Assembly: GCA_022571825.1 (NCBI GenBank)
Contig: JACZXC010000043.1
Coordinates: forward strand, 1 to 11,838
DNA from: Myxococcales bacterium
Lineage (GTDB): Bacteria; Myxococcota_A; UBA9160; SMWR01
DNA length: 11,838 bases
Reading direction: 5' to 3'
Part shown: in pieces, positions 5,733 through 11,838 of the stretch
Layout of the letters: each line of letters begins with the position of its first letter
Position numbering within the stretch: the first letter of the stretch is position 1
The notes under the pieces: model-generated
Databases searched by the model: none
What the model saw: only the letters and a program-made list of their open reading frames with translations
What the model was told of the DNA's origin: nothing
Made by a program: the position numbers and the translations under genes

Positions 5733-6461
5733 ATGCCGATTCGCGCGATCAGCTTCGACCTCTTCGACACGCTGATCGATGCGCCCGTAGGGAGTGCCCC
5801 GATCCGCTCCTCGACCGAAGCGCTGCATGCCGCCGTGGCGAAGCATTGCGACCTGGCCCTGGACACGTTCATCGAGGCCCTCCGCGCCGTCGACTCCGAG
5901 TTCCGGAGAGCCCGCACCGCTCGGGGCTTCGAAGTCGCCACCGAGGAACGTTTCGCGCGGCTGATCGAACAACTCCAACTCGACCGGCCGGATCTCCCCC
6001 TGGAGTTGACCGAGATCCACATGGGTGTAATCCGATCCTGCGTCCGGGTGCCCGCGCATCACGTCGAGGTGCTGAGGAGGCTCGGGGATCAGGTGCCGTT
6101 GGGATTGTGTTCCAATTTCAGCCACTCGCCGACCGCCCACGAACTGCTCGAGGAAGCCGATCTCCGGGTCCACCTCGACCCGGTCGCCATCTCGGTGGAT
6201 GTGGGCCTCCGCAAACCGCGGCGGGAGATGTTCGACGCCGTGCTCGATGGACTGGGCGCGACCGCCGACGAGACCCTCCACGTGGGCGACAGCCTTCGGG
6301 CCGACGTGGGCGGAGCAGCCGAGCGCGGCATGCTCACGGCCTGGATTACCCGCTGCATCCCGGAACCCGACGCGGCCCTCGCCGCCTTCGAGGGCCCGCG
6401 ACCCGATTTCGTCATCGCCGATCTCCGCGAATTGATCCCACTGGTCTCCGGGCCGGGTTGA
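5733..6461 (+). CDS. HAD-superfamily hydrolase
   Basis: A cytoplasmic 242-residue protein with all four HAD motifs: motif I FDLFDTL (nucleophile D9), motif II LGLCSN (S127/N128), motif III lysine in GLRKPR (K161), and motif IV HVGDSLRADVGGA (D186, D191). A helical cap lies between motifs I and II (about 20-105), so it is subfamily I. The position two after the nucleophile, normally Asp in HAD phosphatases, is Phe11. Loss of that acid is known in haloacid dehalogenases, so phosphatase activity should not be assumed; the substrate is unknown. ATG 5733 starts directly before the first beta-strand and is preceded by a -10-like box rather than a ribosome binding site. The longer thiolase frame that overlaps this gene is spurious in this region. 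Confidence 0.88.
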   Translation: MPIRAISFDLFDTLIDAPVGSAPIRSSTEALHAAVAKHCDLALDTFIEALRAVDSEFRRARTARGFEVATEERFARLIEQLQLDRPDLPLELTEIHMGVIRSCVRVPAHHVEVLRRLGDQVPLGLCSNFSHSPTAHELLEEADLRVHLDPVAISVDVGLRKPRREMFDAVLDGLGATADETLHVGDSLRADVGGAAERGMLTAWITRCIPEPDAALAAFEGPRPDFVIADLRELIPLVSGPG

Positions 6462-6463
6462 CC

Positions 6464-6478
6464 CCGCGCCTGGCGCGG
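6464..6478 (+). terminator. GC-rich hairpin after the HAD gene
   Basis: CCGCGC (6464-6469) pairs perfectly with GCGCGG (6473-6478) around a 3-base loop, starting 3 bases after the HAD stop codon. There is no T-run after it, so intrinsic termination is doubtful. It may act as a weak terminator, or protect RNA ends between the HAD and thiolase genes. Confidence 0.3.
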
Positions 6479-6512
6479 AAGGCGCGATGCGGGCTACCAA
6501 CGCACCAAAACC

Positions 6513-6520
6513 AGGGAGGA
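6513..6520 (+). promoter_or_regulatory. Ribosome binding site of the thiolase gene
   Basis: AGGGAGGA ends 9 bases before ATG 6530. It decides the thiolase start, because the open frame extends almost 1 kb further upstream through the HAD gene. Confidence 0.8.
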
Positions 6521-6529
6521 AAATCCGAA

Positions 6530-7831
6530 ATGTCGATTCGAAACGTCGTTCTCGTGGATGGGCTCCGCTCGCCCTTCGCCCGCGGCGGCCGGGGCAAGCT
6601 GGTCGCCACCCGCCTGGACGAAGTCGGGGCCCGGATCCTCCGAACGCTGCTCGATCGCAACCCCAAGGTCCGGGACACAATGATCGAGGACATCGGCCTG
6701 GGCAATGTCAGCGGTCAGGGCGAGTTCACACTCCTCGGCACCGTGCAGCGGCTGGCGGGCCTTCCCCTCGAAGCCTGCGCGTTCAACTCGAATCGACAAT
6801 GCGGCTCCAGCATGGAGACGCTGCATCGCATCGCCATGTCGATCATGGTGGGGACCATCGACTGCGGAATCGCGCTCGGAATCGAGCGCATGGGACGCGC
6901 CCTGCTCGGCGGCGGAGGGGCCAAGCCAACGCGGGTGACCCAGATGAACCCACGGCTGTTCCAGACGAACGACGTCCAGAAGAAGATGGCCCACGACCAC
7001 GACCAGTACTTTTCAGTCCCCTTCCCAGACTACATTCTCGAGTCGTCCCCGATCACGTCGATGCTCCAGACTGCGCAGAACGTGGCCGAGGTGTACGGGC
7101 TGACCCGGAAGGAGCTCGACGACTACTCGGCCGAGAGTCACCGGAAGACCCACGCGGCCTTCGGGGCGGGTACCTACAAGGACGAGGTCCTCGCCCTCGA
7201 GGTGGAGGAGCCGGTGTTCGACGATCAGCGCAACTGGGTCGAGGAAGAGACGGGAAAGACCGTGACCTTCGACCGGGACGAGGGGATCCGGCCCGACACG
7301 ACTCCGGAGAAGCTCTCGCAGCTTCCCCCGATCAAGGGTGTCGTCAGCCTCGGAGACAAGGAGATCGTCATCACCGCGGGCAACTCGTGTCCTACGAACG
7401 ATGGGGTCTCGGCGGCGCTCCTCATGAGCGAGGAAATGGCGGTGCGCCTCGGCCTCGAGCCCCTGGCGCGGATCGCCGGCCTCGGTGTCGGCGGTGTGAA
7501 ACCGCAACTGATGGGCATCGGCCCGATCGTCTCGACGCGGAAGGCCCTGGTCCATGCCGGGCTCGACGCCGGACAGATCGACCGTGTCGAGTTCAACGAG
7601 GCCTTCGCGGCCCAGGTGATTCCGTCGGTCCGCGAGCTGGGAATTCCGCTGGAGAACGTAAACGTCAATGGCGGCTCGATCGCCATCGGTCACCCCCTGG
7701 GCGCGACGGGGGCCCGCCTGGTCACCACCGTAGCCATGGAGCTCCGGCGAAGCGGCAAGCGCTACGGGCTGGCCACCCAGTGCATCGGCGCGGGGATGGG
7801 CATCTCGACGATCCTCGAGCGCCTCGACTGA
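6530..7831 (+). CDS. Thiolase (acetyl-CoA C-acyltransferase family)
   Basis: A 433-residue thiolase that would cleave 3-ketoacyl-CoA, or condense acyl-CoA units, in fatty-acid or related acyl-CoA metabolism. The nucleophilic cysteine is C91 in FNSNRQCGSSMETL, whose NRxCGSS form resembles FadA-type 3-ketoacyl-CoA thiolases more than biosynthetic ones. VEFNEAFAAQV, the GHPLGATG motif with H388, and the second catalytic cysteine C418 in QCIGAGMG are all present. The protein is some 30-40 residues longer than common bacterial thiolases (about 390-400); the extra length appears to lie in the middle (about 125-240), around the region with HDHDQYFSVPFPDY. The next gene starts at its stop codon (TGATG), suggesting translational coupling. 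No partner dehydrogenase or hydratase lies beside it, so degradative versus biosynthetic use is not settled. Confidence 0.92.
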   Translation: MSIRNVVLVDGLRSPFARGGRGKLVATRLDEVGARILRTLLDRNPKVRDTMIEDIGLGNVSGQGEFTLLGTVQRLAGLPLEACAFNSNRQCGSSMETLHRIAMSIMVGTIDCGIALGIERMGRALLGGGGAKPTRVTQMNPRLFQTNDVQKKMAHDHDQYFSVPFPDYILESSPITSMLQTAQNVAEVYGLTRKELDDYSAESHRKTHAAFGAGTYKDEVLALEVEEPVFDDQRNWVEEETGKTVTFDRDEGIRPDTTPEKLSQLPPIKGVVSLGDKEIVITAGNSCPTNDGVSAALLMSEEMAVRLGLEPLARIAGLGVGGVKPQLMGIGPIVSTRKALVHAGLDAGQIDRVEFNEAFAAQVIPSVRELGIPLENVNVNGGSIAIGHPLGATGARLVTTVAMELRRSGKRYGLATQCIGAGMGISTILERLD

Positions 7832-8691
7832 TGCCCCGGGCCTTTGCGGCCTGCGCCGTTGCCTATGCGGTCGCGGCGGCGGTCGCGGTCGGGTTTGGGA
7901 TGGCGATTCCCTGGGAGCATCCGATCGCCATCGCCGCCGGTGCCGACGTGGTCGCGACCCTCGCGATCTTCGGTTTCAGTCGGGCCTACGACAACTCGAG
8001 CTTCTACGACGCCTACTGGAGCGTGGCTCCGATTGCCATCGCGGTCTACTGGGCACCGGTCGCGCTGGCGATTCCGGCCACCACCCCGCGGGTGGGACTC
8101 GTCTTGGCCCTGGTGACGATCTGGGGTCTGCGCCTCACCACCAACTGGGCCCGCGGCTGGAAGGGACTCGACCACGAGGACTGGCGCTACGTCGATCTGC
8201 GTGAGAAGCACGGTCGCTGGTTCTGGCCGATCAGCCTCGCTGGCATCCACCTGGTGCCGACACTCGTGGTCTTCCTGGGTTGCCTCCCGCTGTATCCGGC
8301 ACTGACCCGCACGACTCCCCTCGGCCCCTTGGATGCCCTGGCCGCGGCGGTCACCGGGGGCGCCATCTGGATCGAGGCGCGGGCGGACAACCAGCTGCGG
8401 CGGTTCGTCCGGAGCGGCCCGGCGCCGGGAGCGATTCTGTCCGAGGGCCTCTGGGCCCTGTGCCGGCACCCCAACTACTTGGGCGAGATGGGATTCTGGT
8501 GGGGTCTCGCCCTGTTCGCCATCGCCGCCGATCCCGCCAGTTGGTGGACGGCGGTCGGGGCCCTGTCGATCACGGTGATGTTCCGGGTCGTGAGCCTCCC
8601 GATGATCGAAGCCCGGATGCTCGCGCGCCGGCCGCTCTTCGCGGCCCACGCGGCGGGCACTTCCATGGTGATTCCGTGGTTCCCCCGCTAG
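7831..8691 (+). CDS. DUF1295 / steroid 5-alpha-reductase-like membrane protein
   Basis: A 286-residue polytopic membrane protein with about six hydrophobic segments (near 8-25, 32-50, 64-82, 88-104, 138-155, 220-250). The C-terminal SEGLWALCRHPNYLGE motif (204-219) is the signature shared by DUF1295 proteins, steroid 5-alpha-reductases and isoprenylcysteine methyltransferases. YDNSSFYDAYWS (53-64) and the DWRY segment (117-120) are also typical of DUF1295. Members are presumed NAD(P)H-dependent reductases of lipid or steroid-like substrates, but activity is mostly unproven. Its ATG overlaps the thiolase TGA by one base, so the two are likely made together; a joint role in lipid or acyl-CoA metabolism is inference. 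The frame reads far upstream through the thiolase gene, and that part is a shadow. Confidence 0.88.
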   Translation: MPRAFAACAVAYAVAAAVAVGFGMAIPWEHPIAIAAGADVVATLAIFGFSRAYDNSSFYDAYWSVAPIAIAVYWAPVALAIPATTPRVGLVLALVTIWGLRLTTNWARGWKGLDHEDWRYVDLREKHGRWFWPISLAGIHLVPTLVVFLGCLPLYPALTRTTPLGPLDALAAAVTGGAIWIEARADNQLRRFVRSGPAPGAILSEGLWALCRHPNYLGEMGFWWGLALFAIAADPASWWTAVGALSITVMFRVVSLPMIEARMLARRPLFAAHAAGTSMVIPWFPR

Positions 8692-8698
8692 CCCCGTC

Positions 8699-8702
8699 GG
8701 AG
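8699..8702 (+). promoter_or_regulatory. Ribosome binding site for the TTG start of the YchF-like gene
   Basis: GGAG ends 8 bases before TTG 8711. TTG directly precedes KVGLVGLPG, the first strand of the P-loop domain, so this rare start codon is well supported. Confidence 0.6.
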
Positions 8703-8710
8703 CTCGCGGC

Positions 8711-9742
8711 TTGAAGGTCGGCCTGGTCGGGTTGCCGGGCTCCGGCAAGAGCACCGTGTTCGGCGCGCTGACGGGTCTGGCGGTCCGCACCGGCTACGCC
8801 GGCGCCGGGAAATCGAACATCGGCGTGGTCAAGGTGCCCGATCCCCGGGTGAACGCACTTGCCGAGATGTACCAGCCGAAGAAGACCACCTATGCAGAAA
8901 TCGCGTTCTCCGATCTGGGGGGCGGCCGCGCATCTGGCCTCGACCGCAACGCGCTCAACGCGATGCGCGAGGTGGACGCACTCTGCCAGGTGGTGCGCGG
9001 CTTCGCTGATGCCGCGGGGGCGCCGCCGAATTCGATCGGCGAGATCGGCGAGTTGGAGACCGAGACCATCCTGGCGGACCTCGAGATCACCGAGAATCGG
9101 ATCGCCCGGCTGGAGAAGGACCGGAGCGATGCCCGGGAGCTCGACCTGTTGAAGCGGATCCGGGAAGCCCTGGAGGCGGAGCGTCCGCTGCGCGCCCTCG
9201 CCCTCGAACCCCAGGAGCGAAGACGACTGTCGGGCTACGCGTTCCTCACGGCCAAGCCCCTGCTCCTGGTTCTCAACGTGGCCGAGGCCGAGATCGGATC
9301 GCAGCCCGCCGACGTCGAGGAAGCGGCTGCGAAGCGCGGCCTCGGCTGGGTCGTGCTCTCGGCACCGGTTGAAATGGACATCGCCCAGATGGCCGAGAAC
9401 GAGCAGCAGACTTTTGCCGAGTCCCTCGGCCTGCCCGAGCCCGCGAAGAACCGGTTCATCCGCGCCGCGTACGCGATCACCGACCTGATCTCCATGCTCA
9501 CGGTCGGACCGGACGAGTGCCGCGCCTGGCCCGTGACCCGCGGAACCACCGCACCCCGGGCGGCGGGCAAGATCCACTCGGATATCGAGCGCGGATTCAT
9601 CCGCGCCGAGGTGACTCACTGGCGCGACTTGATCGAACTCGGCAGCGAGGCCCTGTGCCGCGAGGCGGGGAAGCTGCGAGTCGAGGGACGGGACTACATC
9701 GTCCAAGACGGCGATGTGGTCCACTTTCGCTTCAACGTCTGA
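8711..9742 (+). CDS. Divergent YchF/OLA1-like P-loop NTPase with C-terminal TGS (DUF933) domain
   Basis: A 343-residue protein, about 20 shorter than usual YchF. The P-loop is GLPGSGKST (7-15; YchF has GLPNVGKST). DLGG (68-71) stands at G3 and NVAE (189-192) at the NxxE position, the feature linked to ATP use in YchF. A helical arm lies at about 115-175. The C-terminal TGS region (about 262-343) is strongly YchF-like, with AAGKIHSDIERGFIRAEV and EGRDYIVQDGDVVHFRFNV. The G-domain is altered: the switch I region is short (GYAGAGKSN), the Gly-rich loop after DxxG is reduced to GGRASGLDRN, and the loop that carries the catalytic histidine in E. coli YchF is missing. It may therefore be a paralogue with changed hydrolysis, binding ribosomes or RNA through TGS. 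It starts 19 bases after the DUF1295 gene and ends 17 before the arsC-like gene. Confidence 0.88.
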   Translation: MKVGLVGLPGSGKSTVFGALTGLAVRTGYAGAGKSNIGVVKVPDPRVNALAEMYQPKKTTYAEIAFSDLGGGRASGLDRNALNAMREVDALCQVVRGFADAAGAPPNSIGEIGELETETILADLEITENRIARLEKDRSDARELDLLKRIREALEAERPLRALALEPQERRRLSGYAFLTAKPLLLVLNVAEAEIGSQPADVEEAAAKRGLGWVVLSAPVEMDIAQMAENEQQTFAESLGLPEPAKNRFIRAAYAITDLISMLTVGPDECRAWPVTRGTTAPRAAGKIHSDIERGFIRAEVTHWRDLIELGSEALCREAGKLRVEGRDYIVQDGDVVHFRFNV

Positions 9743-9744
9743 AT

Positions 9745-9754
9745 GGAGAGGAGG
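9745..9754 (+). promoter_or_regulatory. Ribosome binding site of the ArsC-family gene
   Basis: GGAGAGGAGG holds two overlapping Shine-Dalgarno cores and ends 5 bases before ATG 9760, the strongest site in the window. It fixes the start, although the frame is open back to 9517. Confidence 0.75.
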
Positions 9755-9759
9755 ATTCC

Positions 9760-10116
9760 ATGTCGGCACTCGTCGTCTACCACAACCCCGCCTGCTCGAA
9801 GTGCCGGGGGACCCTGGAGATCCTGCAAGAGCGCGGTGTCGAGTTCGATGTGATCGAGTATCTGAAGGCCCCCCTCGACCGTGCCGGCCTGGAGCGGATC
9901 CTGGACCGGCTGTCGGATTCGCCGTCCGAGCTGGTCCGGAAGGACAAGCGCTTCCGCGAACTCGGGCTGGATGACGCCGAGCTCCAGACCCGGGAGTCGG
10001 TGATCGCGATTCTGCTGGCGCACCCGGAGCTGATGCAGCGGCCCGTCGTGATACTTGGAGAGCGCGCCGTGGTGGCCCGCCCGTCGGAGAGGGTGCTCGA
10101 GCTCTGGTCGGACTGA
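9760..10116 (+). CDS. arsC: ArsC-family arsenate reductase (glutaredoxin type)
   Basis: A cytoplasmic 118-residue thioredoxin-fold protein. HNPACSKCRGTL puts the active-site cysteine at C12, and the arginines that bind arsenate in plasmid R773 ArsC have matches at the same numbers: R60 (ELVR), R94 (MQRPVV) and R107 (VARPSE). The R773-type enzyme reduces arsenate to arsenite using glutathione and glutaredoxin. Here the active site is CxxC (C12, C15), where CSKS is common, so it might use an internal disulfide or another thiol. No ArsR, ArsB or ACR3 gene is near, so a resistance operon is not supported, and a YffB/Spx-like role remains possible. It is 17 bases after the YchF-like gene and probably cotranscribed with it. 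Confidence 0.88.
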   Translation: MSALVVYHNPACSKCRGTLEILQERGVEFDVIEYLKAPLDRAGLERILDRLSDSPSELVRKDKRFRELGLDDAELQTRESVIAILLAHPELMQRPVVILGERAVVARPSERVLELWSD

Positions 10117-10143
10117 AGTGCGGCGCCGGCTGGGGAACCCGGA

Positions 10144-11487
10144 TCAGGCCGACAGGTAGCGACGGCGCAGGTGGGCCAGAAAGGCCTCGCACCCCAGCGG
10201 ACGTCCGGTCGCGTGTTCGATCAGCTCACCGGGCTCGTATCGAGAACCCCAGCCATGGACGTTCTCCCCCAGCCATTCCAGGAGTGGACGGAAGTCACCC
10301 CGGCCGATTGCCGCCCCCAGATCGGGGACCGCATGGCGCGCGGCCTCGAAGAACTGCGCTGCGGCCAGGGCCCCGAGCGTGTAGGTGGGGAAGTAGCCGA
10401 ATGCTCCCGACGGCCAGTGGATGTCCTGGAGGCAGCCGTCCGCGTCGCCATCGGGTGACACCCCGAGCAGGCGGCGCATGCCGTCGAGCCAGGCCCCAGG
10501 CAGATCCGCCACTTGCAGCTCGTCGGCAATCATCGCGCGTTCCAGCCGATAGCGAAGGATCACGTGCAGTGGATAGGTGATCTCGTCGGCGTCGACGCGG
10601 ATGCAACTGCGTTCCACCCATTGATGCAGCGCGATCAGGTTCTCGGCGTCCCAGGCCTCACCGTCGGCGTCGAAGGCCTCGCGGGCGAGGGGCGCCAGAA
10701 ACCTGATGAACTCGCGAGAGCGCCCGGCCTGCATCTCGAACAGGAGCGACTGACTCTCGTGGATGGTCATTCCCAGCGATCGTCCGACGGGCTGCCCGCG
10801 CCAACGCCGGGGCAGCCCGCGCTCGTACTGGGCGTGGCCGGTTTCGTGGATCACGGCCATCAGGCTGTGGCTGAAGTCGTTCTCCGCGTATCGGGTGGTT
10901 ACCCGAACATCGTCCGGAACCCCGCCCGTGAACGGATGGTGGCTCACGTCCAGCCGACCGTGGTTGAAATCGAAGCCGAGGATCTGCATGAGCCGACGGC
11001 CCAGAGCGTGCTGGCGTTCGGGCGGAAACGAGCCCGTCGGACGGATCGGAGCCGTTTGCCGGGACTGCTTGGCGAGAGCGTTCTCGATCAGATCGGGGAG
11101 AACCGCCTCCAGCTCGGCGAAGCAGGCGTCGATCTCGGAGATCCGGCGGCCGGGGTCGTATTCGTCGACCAGAGCCTCGTAGGCGGGGCATTCGAAGCAC
11201 GCGCTCTTGGCTTCCGCGACCTCGCGCACCCGAGCCAGAAGGGCCCCGAGCTTCGGCGCGAGGACGGCAAAGTCATCTTCCTCGCGAGCGCTGCGCCAGG
11301 TCATCTCCGCTTCCGAGGCGCACCGCGAGACCGCCTCGACCAGGTCGGAGGCAACCGCGGTCGCGTGGCGCCAGCTGCGGCGCATCCAGCGCAGGTTCGC
11401 CGCCTGCCAGGCCAGGAGGACATGATCGGTCATGGACTGAAGGCCCTTCGGACCATACACGCGCAGCGGTTTCTCCCGACCTTGCAC
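10144..11487 (-). CDS. M32 carboxypeptidase lacking its normal N-terminus, fused in frame to an MBL-fold remnant
   Basis: M32 (carboxypeptidase Taq family) metallopeptidase that would remove C-terminal amino acids in the cytoplasm. The metal site is intact: HETGH (H214, E215, H218), with the third ligand E244 in IHESQS. Other family motifs are present: HPF (184-186), VDADEITYPLHV (299-309) and QDIHWPSGAFGYFPTY (354-369). M32 homology starts only at W27 (WQAANLRWMRR). The first 26 codons (GPKGLQSMTDHVLLA) belong to a metallo-beta-lactamase-fold protein. About 80 N-terminal residues of M32 are missing: the 421 M32 residues plus 80 give the usual length near 500. The GTG at 11487 is only the first start codon after an in-frame TAA (11512-11514), not a natural start. 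The long clean frame argues for recent change or continued use, but function without the N-terminal helices is uncertain. It converges with the ArsC gene across 27 bases. Confidence 0.85.
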   Translation of the reverse strand: MQGREKPLRVYGPKGLQSMTDHVLLAWQAANLRWMRRSWRHATAVASDLVEAVSRCASEAEMTWRSAREEDDFAVLAPKLGALLARVREVAEAKSACFECPAYEALVDEYDPGRRISEIDACFAELEAVLPDLIENALAKQSRQTAPIRPTGSFPPERQHALGRRLMQILGFDFNHGRLDVSHHPFTGGVPDDVRVTTRYAENDFSHSLMAVIHETGHAQYERGLPRRWRGQPVGRSLGMTIHESQSLLFEMQAGRSREFIRFLAPLAREAFDADGEAWDAENLIALHQWVERSCIRVDADEITYPLHVILRYRLERAMIADELQVADLPGAWLDGMRRLLGVSPDGDADGCLQDIHWPSGAFGYFPTYTLGALAAAQFFEAARHAVPDLGAAIGRGDFRPLLEWLGENVHGWGSRYEPGELIEHATGRPLGCEAFLAHLRRRYLSA

Positions 11488-11838
11488 CCACGAGCTGAAG
11501 ATCAGATCGGATTATCCAACGGTATGGTCGGAGTGCAAGTGCGTCACGAAGGCGATATCCAGGTTTTCCGGCGCGAGCGCCTTGACGCCCTTCTCGAAAG
11601 CGGCGGCCGCACGCCGGACGACCCCTGGACCAAAATCGACCAGATACGCCGCGTTGTTCACTACAATCGCAGTGGCTGGGCCAGATCGCTCTGGATCGAC
11701 GCGAGGAGTACCCGTTCCGAGGAGCACAACCTGTGTCTGCGTTGGAGCGGTTTGCGCCCCCGCGTGGAATGACAACAGGAAGGCTGAAACGGCCAGGGCC
11801 GGAGCGACCCTCTTCCAATCGAGATGTATCGTGTTGGT
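11410..11838 (-). pseudogene. Exported metallo-beta-lactamase-fold protein, truncated and interrupted (N-terminal part only)
   Basis: N-terminal part of an RNase Z-like MBL-fold hydrolase that runs off the window end. Reading from the edge, the frame holds a signal-peptide-like stretch (WKRVAPALAVSAFLLSFHAG, then AQ) with no ATG, GTG or TTG before it, so the true start is probably outside. The TTG at 11775 lies inside this signal and is not the start. LLGTGTPRVDPERSGPATA and AYLVDFGPGVVRRAA are typical, followed by the metal motif THLHSDH. Right after HTVG comes TAA (11512-11514), where relatives have Tyr (GYPDL); one base change from TAT or TAC explains it. The same frame then continues as SDLIFSSWVQGREKPLRVYG and GPKGLQSMTDH, still MBL-like, until it joins M32 sequence near 11410. 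The later metal ligands and the C-terminal half are absent, so it cannot be a working enzyme. Confidence 0.8.

Noticed and set aside
5567..6529. Upstream part of the thiolase frame
   Set aside because: It covers the FecR-domain tail and the HAD gene in a different frame. The thiolase has a clear ribosome binding site and fold start at 6530.
9760..10116. Arsenic resistance operon
   Set aside because: Only the reductase is present. No regulator or arsenite exporter gene lies in the window.
10117..10143. Bidirectional terminator between the converging ArsC and M32 genes
   Set aside because: The 27-base gap has GC-rich sequence but no clean stem-loop or T-run on either strand.
8570..10192. 540-codon open frame on the - strand
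   Set aside because: Antisense to the YchF-like and ArsC genes, with no recognisable domain. This is usual for GC-rich DNA.
11512..11514. TAA as a recoded or read-through codon
   Set aside because: Nothing nearby suggests recoding, and the MBL domain is truncated further downstream anyway. A simple nonsense change in a broken gene is enough.
10513..11772. 419-codon open frame on the + strand
   Set aside because: Antisense to the M32 and MBL sequences, which carry intact catalytic motifs on the - strand.

Overview
The window is GC-rich DNA with dense, short-spaced bacterial genes. Outer-membrane and surface features (a PEP-CTERM sorting tail, a TPR plus beta-barrel protein, a FecR-domain periplasmic protein) point to a Gram-negative, envelope-rich bacterium. 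A deltaproteobacterial or myxobacterial-grade lineage, or a similar uncultured group, fits the gene mix; this is inference from content, since no rRNA or other marker is present. No tRNA, rRNA, CRISPR array, insertion sequence or phage gene was recognised, and no gap between genes exceeds 300 bases.

Layout on the + strand: (1) the 3' part of a tandem PilZ-domain protein, cut by the window edge (3-1010); (2) a small four-helix membrane protein of unknown function (1097-1588); (3) an exported L,D-transpeptidase-like protein (1676-2206); (4) a three-gene operon with ATGA overlaps encoding a PEP-CTERM surface protein (2435-3238), a TPR plus outer-membrane beta-barrel protein (3235-4881) and a FecR-domain periplasmic protein (4878-5696); (5) a HAD hydrolase (5733-6461); (6) a thiolase (6530-7831) coupled to a DUF1295/steroid-reductase-like membrane protein (7831-8691), then a divergent YchF-like P-loop protein (8711-9742) and a small ArsC-family protein (9760-10116). 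On the - strand, converging on ArsC, lie an M32 carboxypeptidase reading frame without its normal N-terminus (10144-11487) and, upstream in the same frame, the start of an exported metallo-beta-lactamase-fold protein running off the window (about 11410-11838).

The two most notable points are these. First, the PEP-CTERM / TPR-barrel / FecR cassette looks like a self-contained surface-protein module: a candidate substrate, a candidate outer-membrane partner shaped like Slam-type proteins, and a periplasmic FecR-domain partner. Second, the - strand locus is an in-frame chimera: an MBL-fold N-terminus joins directly to an M32 carboxypeptidase missing about 80 N-terminal residues, with one TAA stop in the MBL part. 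It looks like a deletion fusion that is decaying, or an assembly join. Two genes also have a TANNNT box 6-7 bases before the start codon and no Shine-Dalgarno sequence, suggesting leaderless transcripts, while the other genes mostly have good Shine-Dalgarno sites.
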